A stretch of 64,000 nt of DNA from Ziziphus jujuba (GCF_031755915.1 NC_083379.1:16353501-16417500), one strand, 5' to 3'; counted from the first letter of the stretch, positions 25,685-38,138 are shown. Numbers and translations are program-made. The notes: generated from the sequence alone by a model not told the origin.

Positions 25685-26480
25685 ATAATTAGCCTGCGTA
25701 GAATAATTTTATCATCTAGAGCGTAATGATCTATCAGTTGCTCAACACAGCCGAATCCTCTAGCCCTCACAATCAAAGCGAACCAAAGTGGTAACCATCG
25801 GAAAAAAACAGAACACTTTTACCTTAAAAATAAAAATAAAAATAAAAATAAAACAAACATGTCCAGAGATATTGGGCATGTACGGTGTGTAAGGATTAAT
25901 TAAATTCAAATATTTATGCGAGATATTATTTATTTATTTATTTATTTGTTTTACCATATAAGCCATATGGTTTTAGAAACCTATCAAGGTGTCTTGTCTC
26001 CTGCAGAATAGCAGAGGGGAAGTTTTCTGTGAAATTTGTGGAATTTTGAAAAAGAAAATCAAATTGGCCACTGCGATATTGGGCAATTTTCTCACACGTT
26101 TTATATAAAACCATATCAACAAATTGATAAGATTATCGTTTTACATGAGAGGAAAAGCTATTAATAATCTTTACAAAAGTGAGTTTCACATGGAAATAAT
26201 GGAAGATTTCAATTCGTCAATTAAACAGATAATTACTCCATTAAGTAATGTCCCAATCAAATAGAATTTTTCCATGAATTTAATATAATTAATTGGAGCA
26301 CTGCAAAAGGGAAAAAGACTCGCATGCTATTTGGTCATATTGCTTGTCCTGGTCTTTGACTATTCTCCTTTATTATGTATCCCAGTGCAGACGTAATGTT
26401 AATAATGATCACTGTATAAGTTAGTTGATGGGTATACTTGAAGCTCTTTACCTTTGCTAAACTAATTCGTTGGTATTTTT
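25685..26480 (+). repeat. Dispersed duplication, copy 1 (uninterrupted)
   Basis: This block is visibly similar, in the same orientation, to 47750-47962 joined to 53028-53560. Shared strings include TAATTAGCCT, ATGATCTATCA/GTTGATCTATCAC, AATTAATATAATTAATT and TGTCCTGGTCTTTGAC. It lacks the transposon that splits copy 2, so it serves as the empty-site reference. There is no coding frame. It may be an old segmental duplication or a dispersed repeat. Confidence 0.7.
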
Positions 26481-29281
26481 TACCATCTTAACGTTCTTTA
26501 TTGTTTCTTAATCTTTTAATGAACAATATTGCTGGAATTATGCCACGAGAGCGATAGTTTAACATAAATAAACTACTCAACTATCAAATCTGCAGATTCA
26601 AAAATTATGGTTCAAATTTTATAGCAAATATTAAAAAAAAGAAAAAGAAAAAAAGAGTAATTTATTGAGTCATTAAAATTGTGCGCCAAATCCATTTACA
26701 AAATAAACTTGGCAAAATGATATATTAATATACTATTTATTAAAGATTATTATAACCTAAACATTTAATTAAATTGATAAAAGTAAATTTAAAATACAAG
26801 TTAATATAATATTATTGCATCATTGATGAATAATTTGGTGTCTCTAATTTAAAGGCAATGTCAATGGTCCCCTCGCTTGAATATCGATCACATGGTGCAA
26901 CTTATAATGAAAATCGTGCTGATCGATGTAGACATTTAAAGATGAACCCTCTTAGTATGTGATGAAAATTAAAAGCTTAGATGCCATGTGAATAAAAACC
27001 GAAACAAATGACCGACCAAATTTTCAAAAGAAACTACGGGAGAAGATACGTGATCGAAAGAATTGAAAGTGAAACGCAAGAAATTAATTTTTAAGAGGCA
27101 ATTGCATTTAATTTGCAAGCAAACCAGGATAACAGTCAGACTGTGTGGATTTCTGAATCAAACAATTAATCAGTCAATCTACAGACGTAGTAGAAATCAT
27201 GAAAGATCTTTAAAAGAAAAAGAAATAAATAAATAAATAAATAAATAAAATTATGTGGACATCAATCCTTAGGATGGACAAATATCCTTTATTTTTATTT
27301 TTTTAAATTTGGATTAATGAAATTGAGATATTAAATTTATATTCAACTCACTCTTTCCAAACTGCATCAATCAGACGTGTCAACTCAAAGAGTTTTCAGT
27401 CATTCAGCCAAAGAAAAGAAGGAAAAAAAAAAAAAAAAATGGCCGGAGCTGAAAAACCCATTCCCCAATTAATCATATGTCAAAAGAAATTAAAAAAATC
27501 AATATTTTTCAATTCTATCATAATTTTATATATTCCAAGTACGAAAATCAATATTTTTCAATTCTATCATAATTTTATATATTCCAAGTACGAATTACAT
27601 TTTGAAACTCTTGATATCGTTTTATGGCTGTACTTAGCGACAAGTACAGTTGTCTTGTAGGGTCGGATGAAGGTAATTTGCACGTGTGGCAAGTAGCTGT
27701 TTGTGATTAATAATTTCCTTGGAGATTTCTTTTTTTGTTTTTTTGTTTTTTTTCATCCAAATAGCCACGAGTTTGTTTATTTATTCATTTATTTTTTTGT
27801 TTTAAAGAAGATTTAAATGATCTCACTCTATCTTTAGTGGAAAAACTAAGCGGTAATGTCCACATTCCAGATTTTGAGTTCCAATAATTCTAATTATAAT
27901 ATATCTATATATATTACGTTTAGAGAGTTGATTTTTTATTTATTGAAAAATATTAAAATCATTTAAAATAATTTTTAAATAATTAGATATATTTTTTGAA
28001 AACTAGGATGGTTATAGAAATGAAAAAAGATATTTATTTTATTTCATTTTTATCATAGCAAAAAAATAAAAATAAAAAATAAAAATAAAAAGGAGAGATA
28101 TTTTTTAGGGTAAAAAAAACTGCTCAAGTACTAACTAAATGTTTTAAAAAATATTAAAAAGAGGCTAAAAGAATCACACAAATGCTATTCTTATCTTCTT
28201 CGGGACATGTATGTGTGTTTCTTAAAAACGATTTTCCTACGTATTTAGGATATCTAAACAAAATACTTACACAGATTTTATACAAATCGTTTGGTCAAAA
28301 CTTAAAAAAACTAAAATATTGTTCAGGATAACTCTACAACCGTTAAATTTATATGATTTTTATCATTCAATTGTAATATATAATTACTTTTTACAGTTTT
28401 TCTAGTGCTTTACCATCAAAACTATTATATATACACACATATATATATATATATATATATAACTTAAAAGATTTTTTTTTTTACAAATATTTTTTTAGAA
28501 TTTTTTTCACAAATATTTTTTTTCATACTCTATTTGTATTTCAAAATGTTTACAGTATTTGTCATGTTTAAACAAATATTAATATTTCTATTTGAAGAAA
28601 ATAGCATTTAATTTTAATCTAATGATATTGACTTAATAATAAATGACCATATTTAAATTTAGAATATGTAGATCCAGCCATATAATTTGTCAATGCCAAA
28701 TGTCAAAAAAGTCCTTAAAAAATTAAATAAGATTAGTTGAGAAAAAAATTCTGTCCAATAAAAAAAAAATATTTATTACCATTAATGAATGATTACTAGT
28801 ACAACGTATATTTAATGATAATTTAAATAGTTTTTATTAAAAAATTATTTTTAAAATTTTATTTTAAAAATAAAATAATATAATTTAAAAACTCAATTAA
28901 AATTTTTCATATAAAAAAAAAAATAGTATACATCGTACTTTGTTAGTCATTTCCCTAATACATAAGTATACAAGTTTGAATCGACTCTCTAGTCAAGCCT
29001 CAAAGACGTTCGAACTACGCTTCGTTTCCGCTAGCTGGCTTCCTTCTCGCCGAGATTATGGTTAGACACATCCACATCCAAATCTTCTCGTCCCATTTTT
29101 ATTCAATTACTAATAGATTCTCACTGCTTCTTATTTCATTTTCATTTGGTTTATTTTATTTATTTGTTAATATTTTTAAATAAGGTGCTATTGCATCATT
29201 AATGGACATTGATGGGATAAAATAAAATAAAAAAAAAGGGGGAAAAACAGAAGCTCCGGATTTTTGGTTGGTTGGAGGTAA
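26481..29281. other. AT-rich intergenic region
   Basis: There is no supported gene over 2.8 kb. It holds simple repeats, including (AAAT)n at 27220-27248 and (TA)n at 28437-28461, and the perfect tandem duplication at 27495-27592. The last 60 bp would be the 3' UTR of the minus-strand TSB-like gene. Confidence 0.6.
27495..27592. repeat. Perfect 49-bp tandem duplication
   Basis: Two identical 49-bp units (27495-27543 and 27544-27592) starting AAAATCAATA and ending CCAAGTACG lie back to back. The lack of differences suggests recent slippage or repair. No coding function. Confidence 0.9.
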
Positions 29282-31538
29282 TCAATTATTGGATTTAAGG
29301 CTGGAGAGAACAGTTGCAGCGTCCTTGTCTCCGCGACCACTACAATTTACGATCACTTTTGTGTCATTTGGTAATGTAGGACATAGTTTTTCCAAAAATG
29401 CCAATGCATGTGAGGCTTCCAAGGATGGGAATATGCCTTCCATTCTACACAAAAGTTTGTATGCTGCAAAATAATATAATTGTGATTCAATATTTTAATT
29501 TATATAAGTCATCATTAACTTTAACTTTGACTATAAAAGAAGCAACTAATTAAAGGATATATGTTCCTTTAATTTAATTTGTTGCCATACCTTCCAGAGC
29601 TTCACCATCTGTGGCAGTATAAAATTCTGCTCGACCTGCGTCTTTTAGAAAACTCAGCTCTGGGCTCACCCCTGGGTACTCCAGCCTGCAAATGTTCATC
29701 GAATTTTATCTCAGTTTAATTCGGGGCTTAATGTTCTCAGAAACGAGATCGGACTTGCTCACAAACACATATTGGATCCAGATTTATAACATGTATGTGA
29801 AACCCCACATATCTCAAATTATTTTTCCTCTACAAATTGACTAGTCTATTCTTTTGTCGGACGGATCTATATAATTTCAGCAGTGCTTTTCAAAGGATAA
29901 AATAATTCACCATTTTTTTTTTTTCATTCTAGATATATTTATACTTTCAAACAAAACATCCTACACACCGATGTCTATGCTTCTTTATTATATTAAGTTT
30001 TAGATTCAAGTTTCCTAACCATAAAAAATAATAATAACAATAATTAAATAAAACAAAACGTTCTACATATGTTTGCTATTTTATAAACTAACATAACAAT
30101 TCGTATAATTTGATTTTCACGAAGATCAGCCCCTAATGAAGTGCAAATTCTTCGAGGTTTGAAACACACCCTCTTATCTTTCGAAGCAAAAATTATTGTA
30201 AGTGGATTAAAAAAATAATAATAATAAAAAAAAAGAAACAGAGACTTACCCCACACCAATTGAGTGCGGTCCCACAATCTGTCCATCATCATCTTGCAAC
30301 AAATAACACATTGCTCCATGATACACACCCAATTCTCCTCTAGCCAAAGTTGCAGAGTGAAGACCACTATCCAACCCAAAGCCACCAGCCTCAACCCCAA
30401 CCAACCTCACATCTTGGTCGTCTAAGAATTCATGGAACAATCCCAATGCGTTGGACCCACTTCCCACACAAGCCACTAGCACATCCGGTTTCCCTCCCCA
30501 CTTCTCCATCGCTTGCTTCCTTGTCTCCTTTCCTATCACCGATTGGAATTCTCGTACCATGGTGGGGCATGGATGGGGCCCCACAACTGTACCAGATAGG
30601 TAATAGTTGCTTTCCAAGTCACCCACCCAGTTCCTTATGGCTTCCGAAGTCGCATCCTTAAAGTTTCCATGCACGGATTTAACCTACACCACATGTACAT
30701 AATCAGATAAGGCCTACGCGTGTGAATATTATTAACCTTAATTTTGGTATTAGAATGTTATTAACAAAAACAAAATAATCATAATCATAATAAAATAAAA
30801 AAGGTATGTACCTGAGCACCTAGAAGCTCCATTAAAACAACATTAGAATATTGTTTTTCTATGTCTTTGGTTCCCATGAAGATGGTGCAGTCCAAAGAGA
30901 GTTTGGAACATGCAGCCGCGGTGGCGACGCCGTGTTGTCCGGCACCGGTGGCCGCCACGATGCTTGTCCTGCCCATGCGTTTGGCGATCATCGCCTGGGC
31001 TAGGGCGTTGTTGATCTTGTGTGCTCCACCATGGTTTAGATCTTCTCTCTTTAGATATATCTCTGGACCTTCTCCATTTTCGTTCTTGTAATGCTCTGTT
31101 AGCCTTTTAGCAAAATATAGTGGTGTCTCACGCCCAACATAGTCTCTCAGTGCTGTTGCCAGCTCTGCCTGCATTCATCACATTCAAAAGCAATACGATA
31201 TTATATAATTTGATAATTCTGAACGAATCATATTAGACCCACCTTTAGGTTTTTTATTTTTTATTTTTATTTTATATCGCTACTTGATTTGTTTAGAGTA
31301 TTAGTGCACAAATTATTATTATTGTCGTTATTTTTAGTTTAATTTTTCTCTTTGTTCAGAGTTCCACCACACAAATAGGATTTGGACCTTCCATTGTTTT
31401 ATTTTGGTGCCTTCATTCATGTCACAGTAAAAGCAGTTTTTTTTTTTTTTTCAGCTTAATTTTTATTTTTATTTTTTTATCTTTAAAATATATATATTTT
31501 TAAAATAAAATGACATTGTATCGCCCATCCAAAATAAT

Positions 31539-31587
<49 letters not shown>

Positions 31588-32628
31588 AAAGGATAGAGGA
31601 GTCTAACCTCTTAAATAAATATTGCAAACAAAAATATTTATATATTTATTTGATAGAACCTAAAATCTCCTTTTGACTATGTAATTATTTTTTTGTGTGT
31701 AAATAAAAAACAGAAACGTGTTTGTCAATTCTTTTTTGTTTCTTAAAAAAAAAAAATTTTTTTTTTCGTATTTTGTCAATTCTTTTTTTTTTTTTTTAAT
31801 GATTTCTTTTTTTTTTTTTTTTGAAGGCCGCGTGAGCCAAATTGAACGGAGTCGCTATCCGCATAAAGAAAGATTGGTGGGCCACATTACCTACTTTTCC
31901 GCCACGTATCTTTATTTGTTTCCCTTTTTTTTTTTTTTTTTGGTTGTTGCTGTTATTTCTGGATGTCACTTCTCTACAACAGATATTTTTTTTTTTATAT
32001 ATTTTCAAATTTGGGTTTTTGATCCGCAAATATGGATTTTATATTAAATCTTTAAACAAAATACAAAATAGAAAAAAGAAGCAAAAAAAGTTACCAAAGT
32101 TTTCGTTTATGTTATTTTTTCAAAAAACATAACAAAAACAAAATAATTACCAGCCAAGTTGTATTTCTTTTAAAATATATATATATATATATATATATAA
32201 ACAAAAATGAAAAACAAATAACCAGTATGTTAACAAAGCACACCTTAATTACAGTAGCTTTGAAGGGTTAAAAAAAACACACTTACCTGAAACTCAGAAT
32301 CACGCAGAACCGACTTGAATTCAGTTTCAAGGTTGTTCAAACAAGTCATCAATGTTTCGGGGACAAACTTACCCCCGAACCTCCCGAATTTTCCATTCCC
32401 TAGTTCCCTATCCTCAATTTCAAATTTCCTCTCTGTGAAAGATCTCTTTAAAGTACCAAAATGAGTTGTTTCTACTGGTATGCAATCAGCAGCCAAAGTA
32501 CCGTGGCCATCAAGAACATGTGCACAGTTCACGGAGGAATGGCCAATCTTTCTCTTAAGCGTGAAATGTCCAGAGACTGGACATGCATGGCTGCCAAGAA
32601 AAAAACTTTGCATACTACTGCAAGCCAT
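29282..32628 (-). CDS. TSB: Tryptophan synthase beta-like PLP enzyme with altered active site
   Basis: Five exons on the minus strand: 32628-32287, 31168-30812, 30683-30250, 29685-29591 and 29463-29282. All borders are GT/AG and the CDS is 1410 bp, 469 residues, the usual plant TSB length. The ATG at 32628 is the first in frame. TSB joins indole and L-serine in plastids; the first about 60 residues look like a transit peptide. Seen: the PLP lysine in HGGAHKINN (Lys165), GAGQHG, SGRGDKD near the C-terminus, and the DDDGQI segment. Odd: the residue 22 after the lysine, glutamate in TrpB (Glu109 in Salmonella), is Ala187 ([10 protein letters not shown]). The phosphate loop GGGSNA reads GSGSNA (307-312). 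The segment before KDATSEAIR is about three residues short. The frame is intact, so this looks like a maintained divergent paralogue rather than a pseudogene. Confidence 0.93.
31541..31587. repeat. Compound (CA)n-(TA)n microsatellite in TSB-like intron 1
   Basis: About eleven AC units are followed directly by a run of TA units. It sits in the first intron of the TSB-like gene and would be length-polymorphic. Confidence 0.9.
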
Positions 32629-32740
32629 AAGTATATGGTTGCTGTGCACTGTCTGTCTATCTATCTTTTTGAACGATAATGGATAAGAAACTAAAATTCT
32701 TTTGCGCCTGGTTTGTGGGGAGACCGAGTGAGGGGTTCCT

Positions 32741-32749
32741 TGATTTATA
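32741..32749 (-). promoter_or_regulatory. TATA box of the TSB-like gene
   Basis: On the minus strand TATAAATCA lies about 115 bp before the start codon at 32628. This spacing would give a leader of roughly 80-90 nt. No other TATA-like motif is better placed. Confidence 0.6.
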
Positions 32750-33493
32750 GAGTAAAGGAAATTGTACTGGTTAGGAAAACAGTAGCAATCGCAGTTGCGT
32801 TTAATGCCACGAGTTTCACGAGTGGTACTTTTGTTTTCGAAGCCTCACTTCGGTCCGGAGATAACAACAGTGTCAAAAAGGAATATGACTGGTGCTTGTG
32901 ATGGCACAAGGGAAGGTAACGCAGTTAGTTCGTAAATTTTTTTTTTTTCTTGTATATATTTGATTGTGTATAATTTGATTATCTTAATGTTTATCAATAC
33001 TACTAAATCAGTGATGGTTAAAACTTGTTAGATATTTCAATTATATTATATAACCATAAAGTTATGGAAGGAAAAAAAAAAAATTAAACACATTGTCAAA
33101 TTATGTTAATTTTTACTTTTTATTTTATTTTTTTTTATTTCAAGTACTACTTTCGTTTTCAAAGCATCGTGGATGACACCCTCAAAAGTTAATATAACAT
33201 GTGCATGCAACCAGGGGCTGAGGTAGCCTTTCGACGAGGAGGCCATGGCTGCCAACCCTCCCAATTTTTCCTTTTAATATCATAAATATTATATATTAGC
33301 ATTCATCCCATGCACACAATATGTATGACCATAATAATGATGTAACTATAATAGATTATGTTAAACATAATTTATAATAATTAATTATATTTGAAAATTT
33401 ATTTAAAAATTTTATTGCTAATAAATATATTTTGATATTTTTTTTTCTTCAATTTATACTATAAAAGTTTGCTAAGAATCAAGTAATCAAATT
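32750..33493. other. Upstream intergenic region of the TSB-like gene
   Basis: AT-rich, no gene seen. A short GC-richer patch at 33210-33270 (GGGGCTGAGG, GGAGGCCATGGCTGCCAACC) looks like the worn end of a transposon, but no second end was found. Confidence 0.4.
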
Positions 33494-33635
33494 ATATACT
33501 ATAATAATATATAGTAATATGCACTTTCATGTTTAATATTTGATTTTATTTTATTTACCAAATAAGTTGAACATATTTAGTTACAAATATTTAAGTGACA
33601 CCTCCCGATTATTTGAAATTTCAGTATTCATTATT
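33494..33635 (+). repeat. 140-bp inverted repeat, left copy
   Basis: It matches the reverse complement of about 37561-37703 over roughly 140 bp with scattered differences. Shared strings include AGTAATATGCACTTTCA, ATTTACCAAATAAGTT and ACACCTCCCG. The two copies are 3.9 kb apart. They could be two insertions of one small element or the ends of a larger one. Confidence 0.75.
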
Positions 33636-33636
33636 T

Positions 33637-33712
<76 letters not shown>
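33633..33712. repeat. Long (TA)n microsatellite
   Basis: About 70 bp of almost perfect TA dinucleotides follow the left copy of the inverted repeat. A run this long is prone to slippage and assembly error. Confidence 0.95.
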
Positions 33713-33715
<3 letters not shown>

Positions 33716-35331
33716 CAGGATTTGATAATTGTTATTTACAAAGAAGAGATATAACTCAAAGCTTCCTTTTTATAATGTGGATATGAAACTTATACTGTAC
33801 TGTTCAGGGTGGCCATTCTAATTATAGATTTTTTTTCCTTCCTTTTTCTTGTTGAGCTATAAGCCATTCAACTTTTTTTTTCTTTCGATAATGTAAGCTA
33901 TTTAGCTTAGAACATCTAATATGGTGGCACATTCTTTGGCTAAGCATGATTTTATCTTCTAATGAGATGTGTATTTGGGTCGAGGAAGAACCTTGTACTT
34001 GTCGTTTAATAGTTTGTTATTGAAAGATGTATCTATTCCTTCTTAATTAATAAATTAATATTTAAAAAAAAACCCTTAAAACAATGGATTTTATATTGAA
34101 ATTAGAAAACAATAACATAAATAAATTTTAATTAAATTCAAACACTCTACCAATAAAAATTTTGGCATCTATTATCATTGGTATTCATAATAATTTTTTT
34201 TGGATAAAAAATAAAATTCATTTCCATTATTAATATGATAAGTATTAATTAATTGCATTTAAAATTTTTTTAACTTTTTACATTAAAAATTTAATTTTTG
34301 AAAAAAATATTTTTTTTTTTATCATGTAGAAACAAATTTGAATAGCCAATTAAAATATCACTTGGAAATATGATGATACTATGCTATCTTTTATTACTTT
34401 CATTAATCATGTTTATATAAGTTTGATAGTTTATAATCACTTGCAATGTTACGCTTTAAAATAAAGCATATAATTCCTACAATCAAATATTTAAATCATT
34501 AATTACATATTTCATTTATTATCACAAAGTAAAATATGTGTTATATAAATATAACCATATCTTACAATCAAACATTCATTTTCATTCATTCAATATCATA
34601 TAAATGAAAAGTGTCATAACCCAAACATTTATTGTGTAATAAAAAGAGATTCCTCCATGTATGCCAACACGGGTATAGCCATCATAATTAGTTGGACTAA
34701 GGAATAGTCTCCAAATTTGGGATCAAAAATTACAAAAGGAATAGTTTTTCATATAAAAAATTTCACTAATTGCTATAAAAAATTCAACTATAGCCATCAA
34801 AATAGAAAAGCATAAGAAATGAATTGCCTCTCGTATCACAGACCTTGTTCCTAGTTAATTTGACTTATTCCTGAACAATAAATTTTATATTTAGTTGCAT
34901 ATCATAAAAGAAAATTATTAATTCCAGCCAAAAAAAAAAAAAGAGTTAATAAGAAGATAAAAAAAAAAAATTATACCTATTTGGGAAGTAGAAGCTCCAG
35001 ATTGGATTGCTTCCTATCAAACTCATAAAAAATAAACTAAGTTAAAAAAGAAAAAGAAAAAGAGAAGAATATTGAGAAAAAAAATACCATAAATCTAATG
35101 CAAAACCAATATTAAAATTAATTTTACCTTCAATTGATTGCTAACCACCCTACAAGACCTTTTGTTGTAACCAAATCCATTGCAAAGTCCACACATTTGA
35201 AAGTGAATGACCTTTTCTTTTTTTAGCTCTCATCTTCTACTCCTTTCCTTATAATTCTTGGTCTCCTGGCCTTCTTCTTCTAATTGGAAGAAGCAACTCA
35301 TCGAACTCCACCTTTAGCCACATCAATTCAA
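33713..35331. other. AT-rich intergenic region
   Basis: No gene, repeat border or RNA could be supported. Many A and T homopolymers are present. Confidence 0.5.
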
Positions 35332-36047
35332 GGAAAGAGGTTATTTATGGGATAAATTTATATTTATTCTCAAGTAAAATAATTATAGCAATAGTTTTAG
35401 TTTAATTAAATATATCAACATTTTCCTTATTAGTATTTAGTTTTCTTTTTTTATTTATTTATATTTTCAGAAAATTATATATTCTAAAAAGAAAGGAAAA
35501 TAAAAAGAAAAATACTTTGTTATATATACATATAATTAACGGTGAACAATATATACATATATTCTAAAAAGGAAGGAACCGTGAACAATATATAAGTAAA
35601 GTTATGGATAAAAGAATATACATAATATTTTTATTTAGATAATCAAGTAATCAAATTATGAGATATTTAACCTTAAAATAATTAACCCTAAAACTATAAT
35701 TATGGAAAGAGGTTATTTATGGGATAAATTGATCTTTATCCTTAAGCAAAATAATTATACCAATAGTTTTAGGGTTAATTTATTTAATAGATCAACATTT
35801 TCCTTATTAGTAGTTAGTTTCCTTATTTTATTTTTTATTTTCAAAAAATTATATATTCTAAAAAGGAAGAAAAACAAAAAGAAGAATACTATGTTATATA
35901 TACATATAAATAACGATGAAAACAAAAGGAAGAATACTATGTTACATATACATATAAATAACGGTGAACAATATATACATATATTGTTATATACATATAT
36001 TCTAAAAAGGAAGAAACGGTGAACAATATGTAAGTAAAGTCATGGAT
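35332..36047 (+). repeat. Imperfect tandem duplication with internal sub-repeats
   Basis: A block beginning GAAAGAGGTTATTTATGGG at about 35332 recurs at about 35702, with continued similarity through TCAACATTTTCCTTATTAGTA, TATTCTAAAAAGGA and GGTGAACAATATATACATA. The second copy contains an extra repeat of the AAGAATACTATGTTA-CATATACATATAAATAAC segment (about 35881 and 35929). Small shadow ORFs here have no support. Confidence 0.8.
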
Positions 36048-37119
36048 CACACTCATTGTAACCCTAGTCCTAATAAGGAAAAATACACAAATTAAAAAAA
36101 AACCAATAAAAGTAACTATTATATATTTGGAGGATTCTATGTTTATATTTTCATATATATTCAAGGATATTTGTCTTCACTTTATTAAAATTAGACAAAA
36201 TTAGATATCATCCTAATATCATACATGACACATATTATTATTAAAATTAGGGAAGATTAATCTATATAATATGGTAAACCAAATATTCTTCCAATGGTAT
36301 GTTATCAAATTATTTATTGAATTCAAATTAAAAATGTTGACCTATTTAATTAATTCTTTGAAAAATAATTAATTTTTTATTTTATATATGTTTAGGGTTT
36401 AGGATTTAGGTTAAATATGTATTTTTGGAAGTTTTGTTTATTTATTCGTGCAGATTTTATTTAATTTTTTTGTTTTTATCTTGTTTGGAACCTGTACAAA
36501 TAATTTATAAAAAATAAAAATTAAATTTATTAGCTTATCTATTATTTTAATTTATAATTGATATAAAAATAAAAAAAATATAAGTATAGTAACAATTAGA
36601 ATTTAGAGATTACTCCTATTTTGGTAAGCAATTATCCAATTAGTTAAATCCAGGATCTTTAATTTGAGAGAGTTGTTTCCAAAAAAAATAAAAATAAAAA
36701 ATTCAGTAAGTTGAAACATATATAGTATGATCAAATTGCAAAAGGTATTGAATAATCCCCTATTTCATCATTTAATTAAGATAAATATAATGGGTGATAT
36801 CATAATATCCACAAGACACATTTTACCAACTGGATGCGATTAGAAAGTTGTGTATAGACGAATAAAAATATTATTTGTTCTTAATCCAAATACTTTCTTC
36901 TTAAAAAAATTAAGGGTACTTAATAGAGGGAAATTAAGCTAAAACAACAAAATAAACCAGAAAATATTGAATACCGAAATAATTATGTTAACTAACTAAT
37001 AAAACAAAAATATTGTCTGCCTATTATATTGTAATTTATACTAACTAAAATAAAAATATATATATTTTTTTATTTCAATCCCAATAAAAAAAAGCTCAAT
37101 AAGAAAAAAAAAATAAAAA
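36048..37119. other. AT-rich intergenic region
   Basis: No gene or element supported; mostly A/T-rich low-complexity DNA. Confidence 0.5.
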
Positions 37120-37397
37120 CTATAATATTTTGGACAAACGCTTAATCTCCTTAAGTTGCTTCTTATTCAATAAAGTTATTTCAAAGTCAGGGAATTCTAG
37201 CACCACTTGATTGCTAGAAAAATTGTATTGCTCTTTCTTGCATGCCCTCGATCTAAATAATCTCTTGCGTCTTCTCCTTTTTATTTTTTTCTTCTTCATC
37301 GTCTTGAAAAAATTGATAGACAAAGGTGAATCAACAATCAAGGATTCTTCATCAGAAGCATCTTTTTCTTTTTGATCATCATGTCTTGATTTAGCAT
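37120..37397 (-). CDS. Unknown lysine-rich ORF, possibly an exon or gene fragment
   Basis: An open minus-strand frame runs from about 37397 to a stop at 37120, about 90 codons. It begins with an acidic run (KDASDEESLIVDSP), then a basic patch (MKKKKIKRRRRKRLFRSR) and an ordinary-looking tail (EFPDFEITLLNKKQLKEIK). The first ATG inside is late, but upstream of a stop near 37395 the frame continues from an ATG at 37473 with NPKHDHIYHKHGCEPCYEF, so it looks like a broken or spliced gene. The basic run resembles a nuclear localisation signal. I do not recognise the family and give no function. Confidence 0.3.
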
Positions 37398-37560
37398 TTT
37401 AAATTTCAATTAAAAATTCATAGCATGGCTCACATCCATGCTTATGATAAATATGATCATGTTTAGGATTCATAAAAAAAAAATATTGGAATTAAAGAAT
37501 AAAAACAAAAAAATAAAATAAATTTGAACAACTAAAACATAATATGAGAGTCTAACAAAA

Positions 37561-37703
37561 TATTGAATATCAAAATTTTGAATAACCGGGAGGTGTTATT
37601 TACATATTTATAGCTAAATATGTTTAACTTATTTGGTAAATAAAATCAAATCAAATATTAAATGTGAAAGTGCATATTACTATACATTATAGTATATATT
37701 AGG
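37561..37703 (-). repeat. 140-bp inverted repeat, right copy
   Basis: Reverse-complement partner of 33494-33635. The core CGGGAGGTGTTATTT lies at 37588-37602. The small lysine-rich ORF at 37120-37397 lies just inside it. Confidence 0.75.
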
Positions 37704-38138
37704 CCATAATTCCATTATTATAATTAACCAAAGAAGTTCTAAAAAGGACGCTAATATATAATTCTGGCACAGCTTAATAGAGGGAAATATTATATTATAT
37801 AATACTATTATAATAATGATAAGACTAATAATATATATAATTTTAAAAGGATAAAAATATGTATTTGGTTAATAAGATAAAATGAAATATTTTAATTATT
37901 TTAAATTTATTTTAAAATTATTACCATATGTAGTAATATCAATTGTTTGATAGTTATAGAAAGTTCTATTAAAAATTAATTTTATATATATTTGGTTATA
38001 TTTATACATGGTAAATTAATGAATATAATAAATAATAACTGATAATAAATAAAATAAAATAAAAAATAAAAATGGTGCTTTTGGAGGGAATTTGGATCAA
38101 GGATATGTTGACACGTGTCTCATATTGTTCTTCTTTTA

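Noticed and set aside
30350..30661. Plus-strand ORF of 103 codons
   Set aside because: It is the antisense shadow of exon 3 of the TSB-like gene.
31718..32132. Phenylalanine-rich ORFs in both strands
   Set aside because: They lie in intron 1 of the TSB-like gene and come from T-runs.
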